A stretch of DNA of 64,000 bases from Macrophomina tecta (GCA_024180945.1 JAKSGN010000038.1:2976001-3040000); one strand, 5' to 3'; shown: positions 42,851-55,536, counted from the first letter of the stretch. Program-made: numbers and translations. The notes: generated by a model not told the origin, from the letters alone.

Positions 42851-44546
42851 TTCTGCGGTGTCGATGCGTGAATTGTGCGGATTCCTGTGTGTTGTGGTTG
42901 ATCGTAGGCTGAACGGTGAATTCCCAACGCTTCACGGCGGCGAGCTGCAAGGACAGTGTGAGAAGAGGAGTGTGTGTCCAGAATGACGGAAGTTTGTAGA
43001 AGATGTCAACTTACAAGCGACGCTAGTCTCAAAAGGGAAGGGGACGTCATATGCCAGCCACGCGTAGACGCGTCCGCGAATGTAGCAAAGTGAGTTGCGA
43101 ACAAAAGCATGTCTCCACATGCTTCGTAAAGATTTTAAGGTGGCGACCTCCCACCTTCTCCCGTAGATTTTCACTCTCTGCCTATAAGCCTTTCGAATCC
43201 AAACCGCAGCCCCAGAGCACGTAAGATCCTCTCGGTCGCTTTAAACCCCCGCTTTAACTCATCCGCTCATAGGGCTGAATCAGGCAAGAATCTCTGGCTT
43301 TGTTCGACGGATGAGCGTGGCCCGACTGTCGCTACGGACATCACCGCTCACCAAGTCTTCGTTGTCATCGGCGGAATAATGGCTTTCAACACAACGCTGC
43401 CCGCTGTGCCGCCGAAGCCTGGTACAGGGCACTCGGGAGAGAAGCAGAGCATCTCGAAAGCATCCACGCGTTTGCAGCCATCCGCATCCGCGGAGAATGC
43501 ATGACAGTTCCCAAGGGGCTCAAGAGTGGACTGGTGCAGATTCCCAAAATATGCAACGGGCAAGCCTGGGAATATCTTCCCGAAAGTTGATGCAGCAACA
43601 GTCATCGCACGAGATTATCAATCCCTCATTTCATCGTGACAGCGAAACCATACAAGCAATCAACCTCAGTATATAACCTATCACATGCTTGACCATATAT
43701 TGTGGCGGTTATGGGTTACTTTTCGAGAGGCCTATCCCAGAGCGTGCAATCTACCCTCATTGATAAGGAGTAGGGTGTAGGGATTCTGGCTTCGACCTCG
43801 TACACGGGCTGGGAGGAGTTCACTGTTCAAGGTGTGCAACGCAGTGACGGAATCAGGTATCGCATAAGCCAATTTCACTGCAGAGCTTATCGTATAACAA
43901 AGACAATGCTATGTGATTTTAGGCCCGAAGGGGTTTTTTTTTTTTTTTTCTCTTTTTTTGGAAACCTTTCCTGCCGAGACAGCCTTGTGTCCGACACAAC
44001 GCAGCGCTTCAAGAGAAGCCGGAACATCGAAAGAGAAAAAAGAGGGCGGTGGCAAGACCCTGCTTCCCTTCATCAGAAAAGTGCCTCTTCACGTTTCTAA
44101 GCCAGCTTCACACCCCCCGCCCACGTAAGGCGACCCGTATCAGCACTCCTATCACATCAAGCTATCAAGTCGCCGGTGATACTACCGACAAGTTCCCCTA
44201 ATAACATGGTAGTATCAATTATACATCTGCTAGAGAGGTATCATGCACTGTCCGTTTTTGAGCGGGACATTCCGCCTGATTGGACTGAACATCACGAGCA
44301 CGATCTGGAAAGAACTAGCAACACACAATCATGGTGGTCCGCGCAGGTGTACCTCTTGCCTGAACTTGCAGACGCTTCACCGGGGCGCTATGGAAAGATA
44401 ATTCAAGCAAAGTCGCTGTCCCACACCGCTCTGTCTTTGCTTTGTGCGCCGCGGATTAGGTGTGGACCACTTCCTTCTATTACGCGTAATATTCTGGCCG
44501 TACCAGCTAAGAGTGTAAAGTTTGTGTATTTGTCCTCCAACGGGCA
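42851..44546. other. Intergenic with one small Cys-containing frame
   Basis: Mostly featureless; a T run lies at 43934-43949. An 85-codon minus-strand frame at 43348-43605 (MTVAASTFGKIFPG, then NCHAFSADADGCKRV and CFSPECPVPG) has four cysteines and looks protein-like, but has no signal peptide or family and may be a fragment. A + strand frame at 44176-44550 has no recognisable feature. Confidence 0.35.
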
Positions 44547-45503
44547 TTAAGTGAAAACAACATCCACCACGCCGGATTCTCCACGACTGCCCAAGAACGT
44601 GCCCTCGACATTAACGAAGCCTGAAAAAGCGGTGCCAAGCTCTTGATCGGGCCTGACGGCCGTGATGACGAGTTTTTCGCCGTCCCGGAATTCCAACTCC
44701 CAAGTGGAAGGGTAGGTGAAGTTGGTAGTTTCCGACGTCCATACACCAGCGCCTGGTTTGAAAGTGAAAGGGACAATCAAATCCCCGTGCGCGGTCCTAG
44801 CCGTGGCAAACCGCCACTCATCAGCAGTAGTTTCCGTCTTGTAATCGATTGCCCAAACGCTAAGGCTGATGTTCGACTCTGGAAAGCGAAGTCCAAACCA
44901 GGTGAAATTGGTCGGCCCGCCGTAGCCCCATTGTCGATCGTACCAGGTGAGCGAGTTGTCCGGGTCAATTGTGTAGTCGCGGCCATCGATCGTTAGAGTG
45001 CCTGCTGTGCGACACGCTGAGAGAGACCATTGTGATGTGTTGCCCGCCCCAAAGTTGAAGGTGCCAGATCCCAGATTATGCATAGCGGTGAAGGTCGCAT
45101 CCCAGCTGATGTTGAACGAGTAGCCTTCTGCGGTAGCCCAGGTGGTCATGTGGGAGATTGCGTCTTCGGTTGGTGCTCGAAAGCTGTAATTCGCGAATGT
45201 GTAGTCCAAAGGCCCTCGTGTTGAATTGCTCGCCTGCGGGGTCGCTACGAGCTCGGAATTTTTCAAATAGCGACTTGTATTCGTAACATCAAGCACCGAG
45301 TGTCTGATCTGTGTTTGCTGGGGCAAGATTATCAAGCTTGATACAATGAAAAACTGATTTTCGTCCAAAGTGCTCACAAAAGAGCCGACGTAATAAGAGG
45401 AGGAAAGAGCAGTCTCGAATTGAGATTCTGTAAGGTCGTAGAGTGTGGGCACGCCAGGCTGAGGGTTGGAACTTAGCAACGACAACACAGTAGGACGGCT
45501 CAA
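44547..45503 (-). CDS. AttH/CrtC-domain (kievitone hydratase-like) protein, N-terminus uncertain
   Basis: A 318-codon frame. SSSYYVGSFVSTLDENQFF opens the first lipocalin-like domain; LTWYDRQWGYGGPTNFTWFG is the conserved Y-D-R-Q-W-G signature of the CrtC/AttH family, followed by the second barrel (DEWRFATARTAHG, TYPSTWELEF). Relatives include kievitone hydratase, which hydrates a plant isoflavonoid phytoalexin, and enzymes of fungal secondary metabolism. A signal-peptide-like start (MKSQVILPIALYSLAVAAL) lies at 45613 but in a different frame, and no intron of acceptable size reconciles the two. Either a one-base frameshift lies near 45540, or translation begins internally (SRPTVLSLL) without a signal. 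Confidence 0.75.
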   Translation of the reverse strand: MSRPTVLSLLSSNPQPGVPTLYDLTESQFETALSSSYYVGSFVSTLDENQFFIVSSLIILPQQTQIRHSVLDVTNTSRYLKNSELVATPQASNSTRGPLDYTFANYSFRAPTEDAISHMTTWATAEGYSFNISWDATFTAMHNLGSGTFNFGAGNTSQWSLSACRTAGTLTIDGRDYTIDPDNSLTWYDRQWGYGGPTNFTWFGLRFPESNISLSVWAIDYKTETTADEWRFATARTAHGDLIVPFTFKPGAGVWTSETTNFTYPSTWELEFRDGEKLVITAVRPDQELGTAFSGFVNVEGTFLGSRGESGVVDVVFT

Positions 45504-45613
45504 GGGGTCCGCACCGTCCGAAATGATGCTGCATTGTCTGGATTGAAGGTGTACTGCAGAGCAGCAACAGCAAGGCTGTATAGTGCGATAGGTAAAATGA
45601 CTTGCGACTTCAT

Positions 45614-46799
45614 CCTGGGTCTTGGCGCCGAAAGAGGGGATTCTATGGGACTTCTGATTGCAGCAGCTCCTTTGTGATTAAATAGTCCTTACGAACGGCA
45701 CGTTTACGAAAATGAAAACGGACGTTTCCGGTAATAGCCGGCAGGCACGTGACTAATCTTACGGATGCCGACGCAAGTTTCCCATGTGGGTGTCTGTGCG
45801 ATGGCTGTGCATTCAGACCGGCAGGTCCGGTAGGTGTGCAAGTCTTATATGACAAGTAGCTGAAAGTTATTGGACATCAGACCCCTTCAAACTGTCCCTA
45901 TCTACCAGCTAATATGGCCTTCATTAGCCATGGTCAAATCCAACATCCGGTACCTTATAGTATTAAGAATGCTGGCCAGATACCCCTGAGTAACGAAATC
46001 CTGGCCCTTTTTAACTATAATACATATGTACTAGTACGCAAAAGGCACATGCACGCCGCAACTCTTTTACCTGGGTCTTTATTTGGTACTACAAGGCCTT
46101 AATTAGGTTAAGATTAGGGAAGAGGGCCGGCTAGTATATATAGCGAATAGGCCGCTCATCTAGCTCTTCTATCGTAGCCTCAGCCGTGTGCGCTGTAGGT
46201 CTAAGTTTGTATAAAATAAAGGTGCCTCCGTATACATATCTAGCTAAAGGGCACAATTTTTTACGATAAGATTGCTACGCGCACTCTCCGGAGAAGGAAG
46301 ATCAACACAAGCCCCTCGTACTCACCGCCTCATGACCTAAGACGCGCCGAAAAACGGTGTGCAGCAAGAAGCCACGCTGGCAGAACAACGCATAGTCGCT
46401 TAAAAAGCCCGGAACACTGATCAGTTGGACCTATCTACTGATCACTAATCACTCAGTTTATAGTAAATGGCACCTTCGTGGTCGACTACACTTGCTGGTT
46501 CTCAACTACCTTACGAACCTTGCCTGCCTTGCTGCGGCTGCCACCTTCTAGTTCCCACTCAGCGACATCCAACAGGGGAAGCGAATCTGTTGGAGTTGGT
46601 GGTGAAGCATGAGATTATTGGTGGTGAGTCGTGGCAGGCGGGCGGGGGCCGTCTTATAGCTGCTACGGCCAAAGCTACGCTAAGTACTGAACCTTAAATA
46701 CGCGAAATTTCCAGCAGAATCTCGTGATGCTTACAACTTCTTCTCTGCCACTATCGGACGCCAAACTATACCCTGTCAGAGGTTAAGCGCAACAATCAT
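45614..46799. other. AT-rich degenerate region
   Basis: From about 45900 the sequence is AT-rich with many TAG/TAA in all frames, resembling the block at 5.9-6.7 kb. The frame 46467-46697 plus has no recognisable feature. Probably RIP-mutated repeat remnants. Confidence 0.45.
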
Positions 46800-47430
46800 G
46801 GCTTATTAACAGTCCTCAGCTTCTTCATCCAAATTGAAATCCGGTTCTTCTACAACACTAGCGAAGGAGCCTTAGAATCTTTAGCATTTCGGCTTGCGTG
46901 TCTTATTCAAGAGGCATGCCTTGTAAAGATCCTCGCCTGGCCGTCTTGCGACGTATCATTCTCTATGCATTCCCTTATATATTCGCGTGTCGTCTGCCCA
47001 GAGGATAAGCGGCTGTAATTCTACGGAACAGTCCACGTGCTGGAGAGCGAGCTCGAGGCGGGCGGCCTTAGGTATCAGCGTCGGAAAGAGGTGGCTTTGG
47101 GCTTTGCAACGCCGGAAGCCTTTGCCCAATAGCGCCTAGGGGATCCCACGCTCGCCTATGCCTAGCTGGCAAACGGGCTCGTGATAGGCAAGAGCTATAC
47201 AAGAATGCGGCTATTACAAGAGAAGTGGGCGACCGCCTCTAGCTAACTAGCCTACTTCATAGATAGTCCAGGTAGATAGCCACGCATCCACCGTAGCGTT
47301 GCATAACTAGCTACGCATGCCTACTACACCTACGTAAGCGTAAAGTTGAAGTGGTCAGCAATCTATGTGTGGGATCATTCGGCTACGCGCAGTGTGAGGC
47401 ATTGGATTCGCTCGTCACACGTTAGGCGGC
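46800..47430 (+). pseudogene. RIP-like coding remnant of unknown family
   Basis: One + strand frame reads as protein-like sequence for about 200 codons (IEIRFFYNTSEGALESLAF, FYGTVHVLESELEAGGLRY, VIGKSYTRMRLLQEKWA, AYYTYVSVKLKWSAIYVW) but is broken by six stops, the first at 47016-47018. Every stop is TAA or TAG at a place where CAA or CAG is possible, and no frame changes are needed. That pattern fits C-to-T mutation at CpA, not random decay. I do not recognise the family; it may be a duplicated gene or a transposon ORF. Confidence 0.55.
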
Positions 47431-48074
47431 GGCCAGCACTTGATGGCTGAGCACGCTGCTTATCGTAGGTAATAGCAGCCATTGTTGGACGTGAGAGGCG
47501 GGATGTAAGGGGCAGTAGGGAGGAAGGATGTCTATGCTGTTGAAGCTACGAAGAATGTATCACAGTAACTCCATACTATAACGGGCTTCTGTAAATTGCA
47601 GAACGAGGATTAGTTGCATTTCAGAGATGCCAAAGTAAGAAATCCTATCAGCGGAGCAATTATCTGGCTAATATCCCGGCCGAGAGTCAGCATGGAGGAC
47701 CCTTCCCGGACCCTCGACGTTGCACTCATTGTGCGTTGGCATCCAGGCACCCTTTTCCGTGCACATGAATATTTTGGAACACAGGGTGAACTGCTTAAAA
47801 GGGAAATCGTTGTCAAGAGATCAATCACCCTCACTGGATATGCTTAAGATTCCCAGGCATCAACAACATCAATCGCGCTAGGACTGCCCTCGATACGGAT
47901 CATTCCGCCAAGGCCGCGCGTGCTCGGTCTCTTAGATTCCGTCCTTATTTTGTGGCTTTAAGAATAGGAGCTCAAAATCAGAAATGGAATCATTCAAGAA
48001 TAACATATCAAGCAATAACATAACAAGCTGTTCGCAGATTCCAGCAGACATTATACTGATCATCAGTTGACCAC
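47431..48074. other. Intergenic, nothing recognised
   Basis: Transition from the AT-rich block to normal composition. A 77-codon + strand frame at 47614-47847 has no domain. The right end is the 3' flank of the NRAMP gene. Confidence 0.4.
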
Positions 48075-50051
48075 TCAATCCTTCCCCATCCCAATAAGTA
48101 CCAGAAGCGTCACATTCATCACCACAATAATCCCCCAGATCACCACCGCCGCGCCCGACGTAATCTTCGAATTACCCATCTTCACCTCTTCCACTCCCTC
48201 ACTCGCCGTAGCGCCCGTCTCCGCCCTCACGACTCCATCGTTCGGCAGATTGGCCACCGACACGGTCATGAACTTGTCGCGGCAGGTGAAGTAGATGAGC
48301 GGCGCGCTGACGAATGGCAGGATGACGCTCAGACACACCTGCGACGCAACGAGCGCGGCGGACAGGCCTTCCTTGCCGACCGCGCCGGCGATGATGATGG
48401 ACGGCGTGATGCTGATGGCGCGGGTGACGAGGCGGCGGACCCAGGGCTTGATCGTCCAGCGGAGCGAACCTTCGCTGACCATCTGGCCTATTTGGTGGTA
48501 TGTGTGTTAGCTGGAGTTGAGCGGGGGATAAGGGCAAAAGGAGGGCTCACCGGCGATGGTGCATACGATGCCAGCACTGAGGCCGGAGAGCAGGAGCGCG
48601 AGCGCGAAGATAGTACCAGCTGCCGGGGCGACTTGCTTGGAGAGCAGGTCGTGGATGCCGAAGAGGTCGGCATCGCCGGCGCCGGGCGTGTTGAAGAGGG
48701 AGGCTCCGGCAACAATGAGTATGGCGGAGTTGACGAAGAGGGCGAACGTAAAGAGGGAGATGGCCGTCTCGGCGATGGAGAACTTGAGGGTGGTCTTAAT
48801 GGCCTGAATTGAGGGCCGGTATTCTGTCGAACTGAGAGATTCGGAGCTGGAGTTATCTCGGGGTTTACCGTTGGCGGCTTTGATTTGGTCGTCGAACTCC
48901 TTGAGACGGGGTTGCACAAGGCCTGAGCCGAGGTATAGTGAGTGCGGCATGACTGTTGCGCCTAGGATGCCACATGATTGGTACAAGCTATTGGAGTTGT
49001 TAGTTTCTAAGCCGTATGACTTTCTTGGTTGCTATGAGTTCACTTACCCTTGTGACTGGACGACGGCTGAGCTTGGTAGATAGCCCCTGATTACTTCACC
49101 AAAGCTTGAGTTGGTGATCAGACTGAGTTGAAAGCAAAAGCAAACAAATACACCAAGTACTAGGATCATAACGAAGTATTCGAAGAGGCGGACGGCTTTC
49201 GCTCCACCTTGCGGTTGATAGAAGATCAGTATCACAAGCACATCGACAATGCTGATGGCACATCCTGCAACCAAAGGAACATTGCCCAGCACATTGAGAG
49301 CAATGGCTGTGCCAATTACCTGGACTTTTGTCAGATCAACTACCGACGGATGTAAAATGATTTGGCATAAAATGCTTACCTCAGCTACGTCCGTAGCAAC
49401 AATCGCAACCTCAGCAAGAACGTAGATAGTCACATTGAGCCACTTGGGCAGGTGCTCTCTGCTGTTTTCGGCAAGATTCTTCCCCGTCACCGTCCCTAGC
49501 TTGACACTGAGAGATTGTAGAAATATGGCAAATATATTGGACATGAGGATGACGAAAAGAAGCGCGAAACGGAATGACGCTCCTGCCGCGACGTCTGTGG
49601 CGTAGTTTCCTAGGGTAATTAGCCGAAGAAGCAAAGGTTTGGACAGACTAGAAAAGTGCTATGTCTTACCGGGATCAATGTATGCCACTGCTACCATGAA
49701 GCCCGGTCCGATGAATTTCGCATATTGATAGAGGACAGCCTTTGTCTTCTCAAGGGATCCACGAAGTTTCTCTTTCTTCGAGAGAGGACCATGCAGTTCG
49801 TTCAAACTGGACGGCACTTCCACAATGCCGAAGCTCATTTGTATTTTCGAATCCTCATCCGAAGATGGTCTTCCACTTCCGGCGGCCAGCGCTTGTGCCA
49901 ATGTGGTGTTTGGATCTTGCGTTCCGCCGCCATTGTCGGAAGAGGCGACAGTAGCTAGACCGGTTTGGCGCACCTCAAGATCCGATTGCACTGACATCTC
50001 TTTTTCCCGACCAGCAGGAAAACCAAGAGTTCTCTTTGAGCGTGGCTCCAT
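48075..50051 (-). CDS. NRAMP-family divalent metal transporter (SMF-like)
   Basis: Five exons with four introns of 60-63 nt (49610-49669, 49320-49379, 48988-49047, 48488-48550) give 577 residues. After a ~110-residue cytoplasmic N-terminus comes GPGFMVAVAYIDPGNYATD, whose DPGN (about 126-129; the first intron splits the Gly codon) binds the metal. GATVMPHSLYLGSGLV holds the second conserved motif (MPH, about 308-310). About eleven membrane spans are visible. The family imports Mn2+, Fe2+ and related ions with protons. Splice junctions restore DPGN, AE/VIGTAIALN and IAG/QMVSEG, strong support for the model. Length and motifs are complete, so the gene looks functional. Confidence 0.93.
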
Positions 50052-51593
50052 GTGCTGTTAAAGCTGTAAGAGAGAAAAAAAAAGACAGAATGGGAGATTG
50101 AAAACGCGTGAATAGAAAGCCCTCTTGATTTCTTTGCGCAGGTCATTTGATTCATGTTAATGCAGCCGAAACGGGCGTGATAGTGCGACAGTCAGCGCCC
50201 GCGGCGCCATAGGGTTGGGCACAGGGAGGCCCGCATTTGCGAGACGCCATCTGTAACCATAATGCGCCTCACCCGGCGCACGGCCTCTAGGGGCGCCTTG
50301 ACACACCGTTCTGGGAAGCGCAAGTCGAATTTGGTCTCCGCGGTAGATCGAGCACAGATTCAGCGGACTAGCGTGGTGCTACTTTGGTCATCTTGCGCTC
50401 TTTAGCAGAGTTTAGAGTGGAGCCAACAGATGGCCGGAGCGAAAATGATCAACACCCGGCGCTGCAACTCGTGCCTGAACTTCTCTCTCCTGCTTTTTCG
50501 CACCACACTGACAGCCTGATACTTGGCAAGCATTAGCCAAGGAAGCTGGCTGAACACACTAAACTCGTCACAGTTTAGATCATCAGCACGCGCACGGTAT
50601 GAGGGCCTTGCTCAACTTGGCACTCGCCTTAGCCCCGACCTCCTTCTAGCGTTGCATTCATGGTAATCCAGCATCGGCTTGACTCTGGCCTTCCATGATT
50701 ATCAAATCATGCCTTCATCTCAATTAGCCTGCAGACTTCTTTTAGGCTGCGGTCAGTAGTTGTCGGTGCAATAAACCATTTGAATGCTGTATGCGATAAC
50801 CAACGAGCATTGACATTCGGCAATAGATGGACGCGTAACCACGCCCCCTTCCTCTATCATTGTGGGGATTGGGTTCGCTCCGCAGATTCTGATGGTTTTC
50901 AGCACGCCGCATCTGGGATCTTGCTGATAATTTACAAGGATATGTGCTCACGAGACATGTGTGAGAATTTCGGTGAATGAAGTGCAGGGATTACGACACA
51001 GTCGGTGTTGAATCGTTCAATACACGGCTGACAAATGATTTGATCCCTGATGAGAGTATGAAGCAAGCTCTCCGTGCCTGGAGTGATCTATTAATTTGCC
51101 TGAAGCTCGGTTGAATTGCCTCCTGGACGCTTTTATGATCAATAGGCATGTCGACTGATATCCCGACAAACTGAGATGTAAAACTGAGTTGGAGAGGAAC
51201 CTCCGCTCGTCGGCTTCCATAGAGCGAATGAATATCCATGTGCACAAGGCTCCAGGTGTGCTCACACCTAGTCAGCCGTGGAAAGGCCTTGCCAAGTTCA
51301 AAAGCCTGACTCACCGAACCGCTCTCCGCCGAGCATTCAGCAGTTCCACATGTGTAGATGACGCAATCTGCGGATTAGTTGAGGCTAAAACAGCGAATTT
51401 GGGTAGCATACGTGTTTTATTCTTAGAGGTCGAAGCTTGACTGGTTTTTCTGCGGTCAGCAATAGATACTGGCGAACTGGTGGGATTTCCACGGCCACAA
51501 AGTGCGAATCTGTCGTACGAACGGTTAATATCACCCACGGCTCGCGAGTATTGTGGACTGACGAACTCTGCATCGGCCACAACCAACAGTGCG
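50052..51593. other. Intergenic, no supported gene
   Basis: Left end is the NRAMP promoter. A 107-codon minus frame at 50991-51314 (WSLVHMDIHSLYGSRRAEV) reads like protein but has no recognisable domain and no start-side support. It may be a decayed fragment. Confidence 0.35.
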
Positions 51594-52195
51594 ATGACAA
51601 TCACGTATAGCCCGAACCTGCAAGATCTACCGCTCTCCCGCTAGGACCTTTGTCTAATTCTGCCCCGGTTCCCCAAAGCCGAGCGCATCTTCCACTTCCT
51701 CAACACCCTGATCACCACAAGCACATTCGCATTCACCGAGCATACCTGCAAATCCCTCCACATGGCCCAAGCCGTTGCATCGGATTTCCGAGATGAAGTA
51801 AGTTCTCAAGCGAAGCTCAAACAAGAATGGAGACAGGACGCGGCGTGAATCGTTCCACTTCCGTTTTCTCACAAGCTCTCTGCCGCTACTAGTCGTTCGA
51901 GCATATTGACAGATGTTCAACAGGAAAGGGTACTATTCGAATCCGCAGTGAAAGTGTTAAGCAGTTTCTAGATGCGAAAATGGCGCTAATCCACCAATGG
52001 AAACAAAGCGGGAAGGCCGCATTAACTGCATTGGGCGTTTTCAAGCGCCGGTGGTCCATCAGCCCACCCAGCACTATCCAAACGCAGCAATTGCTACCCT
52101 GTTCCGCAAAACAGCAGCTGATTACGTTTTTATCTTACGAAAAGTGTCTAGATGATGTGAGAGCGAAAAGAGCCTACCAGGCGGTATATCACTGA
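51594..52195 (+). pseudogene. Decayed coding region, unknown family
   Basis: From ATG 51594 a frame reads through one TAG (about 51642) into FPKAERIFHFLNTLITTSTF, then HTCKSLHMAQAVASDFRDEV, and stops at TGA near 51850. A second, differently phased frame continues as IRSESVKQFLDAKMALIHQW to 52195. The two segments look like parts of one helical protein with a stop and a frame change. No family recognised; an unusual intron between them cannot be ruled out. Confidence 0.3.
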
Positions 52196-52901
52196 CATAC
52201 ACACAGCTATGTGCTTGACGGCAATGCGTGGGCGATGACATCCTGTACTGTACTTTCCCCGCGGTGCTGAGGCCGAGGTGGGGCTTAGCCGGAACATCGC
52301 TAGAGGGTTGTACTCACTGCAGTTAATAACATGGTAGTGCGCATGCTAAAGTCTGTTGGCCACTGCTATACCGTCAAGAATCCATTATATGTCTATGTTG
52401 CGGCGTTGATGCGGGCACGAGTACTAGGTCTGATCATCATGGATTATCCAGCTCTCTCGGCCTATCTAATTCACGTAGTAATTAGCTATGTGCCTACCAA
52501 ATTGCGATTTTGAAGTCTCCATCAAAAACAGTTTGTTACGGACGAGATACACACCGGAATGAAGGAGGACCTATACTGATAGAGCTGCCAGTGACTTTTG
52601 GTAAACGTACGGTGTGACCAGCCAACTCGGTAGCTGTCCAATTTTCCCATCTTGCTGCCTCTGAGACATATCGTTCCCCATTAAATCTGGCTCATTAAAC
52701 GAAAATTTTTTCTTTTTTTTTTGAAAAAGGTAACAGCGTAAGGAGGAAGACGGTGCGCTAAAGAATGCTGCCACCAGCGCGAATTACTCGTGCGCGACAC
52801 CACCGCGCTGTATTGCTGCAAGTGCAGGGAACCCAAAAAAATAGGGAGGAAGCTGTGCTGAAAACATGCTGCAGACTTCCAGTCTCTCTTTACGGATATG
52901 T
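52196..52901. other. Intergenic, nothing recognised
   Basis: Short frames only. The right end is the 3' flank of the BTB gene. Confidence 0.4.
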
Positions 52902-54048
52902 TCATTCCAGTAGATCTCGCTGTCGCTCCATGTGGATCTGATGCGACTCCAAAACAGGCGTAGAAATACTCTGTACAATTTGCGAGATCTTGTCGTTCAG
53001 TTCGGACTGGAAGCTACAGGCCTGATGGGGTGTCTTCTGGAAACCTCCGTACTGGATAAAATTGGACTGGGAAATATTGGACTGCGTGTGCGGAAAGATT
53101 TTTACGGATTTTATTTTGTGAGCAAGCTCATCTACGCTCCAACCTAAGGTCACCGCTTCTTTCCGTGTCAAAGGAAGTGATATTTGGCGAAGTCCGATTA
53201 TGAGGGAGCCCAGTATTATCGCGTCACATTCCATATTTTCATGAGACTGTGAGCAAATGCCGTTATACTCGCCCCCCGTGTATGCTGTCGTGTACTTTTC
53301 CACGTAGAAGTAGAATGCGTCAAGCAGTTGATTTATGGTTTGCTGCCGTACGGTTCCGATGCTTTCTATATTTGCCATTAGATATAGAAGCTGAATAAGT
53401 TTTGCCGCCATACTTACCGAGTATTCCCGTTGGGAATGGTTCGTTGGTATCAGCTGGGTCCAATGCTCTTCCCTGACGAACCAGAACACCAGTTTTACAG
53501 TCTTCCTCGCTCTCTCTCACAAGCCGGGCGGCTAGTTGCTCGAATATTCCAGGCTCACCGAACTCCCAAGCGATCCAAAGCCAATTTTCATGACCAGCCT
53601 GCAAGGAGGCCGATGACAAAGACCTGATCCAGTCGTGGATCCAGGGCTTCACAAGGGCTGTTGCTTGATATTTATCTGTCACGATTGACAGAGCTGCGAG
53701 ATCTTTGAAGCTGAGCGAGCGTGGAACCTGACTGAACCTAAGGTGTGCTATGTCCAAAGGGAGTTTCAGGGCACGAGGGTTATCCGGTAAAGTCATTTCC
53801 TTCATGCCTTCCACCTTTTGCGCCTCCTTGAAGGGGCCATTTGGACTGAGCATGTTTTTCCATGAATCGCAGGCCAACGACATTGCCTTTGACGATACAA
53901 TGAAATGATCGATATTGCTTGGATTCCTCTCGTCTCGAACCAGCAGGCGTAAGTCTCCGTGTGCATCAAAGTCCACTGGTGTTCTTTGCCGGATGGCGCC
54001 GTAGTCGCTGCTGGTGTCGGATTGCGTGTCTTCTTCAGTTTGCATCAT
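52902..54048 (-). CDS. BTB/POZ-type protein
   Basis: Two exons around a 52-nt intron (53366-53417) give 364 residues from the ATG at 54048; an upstream ATG at 54135 in frame is less likely because the added sequence is unlike the family. The N-terminal half is BTB-like: DFDAHGDLRLLV, FIVSSKAMSLACDSWKNML, then LPLDIAHLRFSQVPRSLSFK and KYQATALVKPWIHDW. The C-terminal half is a helical region with scattered Cys/His (CSQSHENMECDAIILGSL). Fungal proteins of this design are numerous and mostly of unknown function; BTB domains mediate dimerisation or cullin-3 contacts. A broken paralog lies at 21885-23119 on the same strand with the intron at the same place. Confidence 0.8.
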
Positions 54049-55536
54049 GGCGAAGCTGAAAATCAAATGGGGCGTGTGTCTGGCGGTCGCGAGAGGGTGG
54101 AAAGACGTCTTTATGTGCAAATGGTGCCTACTCATGCAAGGAGTGCTACTCGCTTATGCATGCACGACGCAGAAACCACGACGTGTCTCTGCTTGATTAG
54201 CGGAGAAAACTAGTGCGAGGTAAGCGCCCGCATCACACCCCTCTTATGCTCCATTGCTACGAGAAACCCTGTGGATACTCATTTGTGGTCTTGAGAGTTC
54301 GTTGTGTCATACAGAGAACCCTCAGCATGGCCAAACATGCGATTTCGGCGCTCGCAGAAAGTCAAATCCTGAATGCAGCTTGCATTTCATCAGCTGTGTA
54401 TCGACGAGTGCGGCCATTGTTGGACTCTCTATTCCAACACTCTCTCGCACTACAGCTTCCCTAGCTTCAACGCTGCATATGCGCATTGGATAACGCCACT
54501 TCACAGTCAGGTATCCCAGCGAATCGAAGCTACCCGCACTATTCTTCGAGCCCATGTGTAGATGAAAAATACGCAGAGGACTCGGCCAGCAGTAATCAAC
54601 GCGCCATTTCCGCCACCAGACTTGTCCCAATCTTTCTGCCTTCCACTGCTGCTGGCAATGGCAGTCTTGCTATTGTGCTGGATTGAATAAGCAAGCTCGC
54701 TTTGGTTCTGGCCTTCAGCTACAGGATTCGGAATGACAATGGGGCCTCCCCGTTCCATTCCTTTGTCGAGACTGCCGCCCGCACTATTTTTCGAGGGACC
54801 GTTGCTATTTGTCGACGAGGGCCAACAAATGCGGCCATAGTACCTCTCCAGGATTGTCGCGGCATTAACTTAGAATGGTTTGTGTGGGGTTTTTTTTTTT
54901 TTTTTTTCCACCTGGGCGCCGACTTTCGTCGCCGCCCTTACTAACGCGTCTGTGGCCAGCTTACAGGAGTGGGTGTGGTATTTTTCCACCGCTTGGTCGA
55001 CACTACCATTTTCTTGAGCAGGCAGAGTATTTTTAGGAGATGAATGCACATTCTCCTGCTGCAATGCACGACCACAATTGCTGTCTCCTTGGAGTAGGCT
55101 GCGCCGTTGTCCTTGTTGGCATCCGAGCCACATGATGCAGCATCGACCCGCCCAGTGGCCTGGTTATGAGTTTTTCACTGTTTATTTGGTTGTGCTGTTT
55201 GTCGATACCATCGTTGCTGAAGCTTTCGGCGAACACAGCGGAGAACCCGTCGAGAGCGAACTTCGCATCTCCAACAGTGGTGATTATGACGCTTGCTCAA
55301 GTGCTACCTGTTGATTCCGCTGATGATTTAAAAAAAAAAAAAAAAAATCAGTCAGCTTTAGGTGTGAGTGGAGCCAGCTCGGCTAGTTCATCCGAGAGGC
55401 CCTATCCTAACGCATAGCACGGAAGGCAGAGGGTGCACAGCCAGTAGACAGCCAGCTTTGGGGATCCTTGCCTTATTTGCTTTGGAGGACGGTGGCGGGC
55501 CCAACCTCCTTAGTGTCGTAGAAGGCCATGAAGTCG
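54049..55536. other. Intergenic with two homopolymer runs
   Basis: A T run at 54890-54907 and an A run at 55330-55347. Frames of 60-100 codons have no domains. The words CCGCACTATTCTTCGAG (about 54535) and a close variant (about 54780) hint at a diverged internal duplication but are too short to be sure. Confidence 0.35.
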
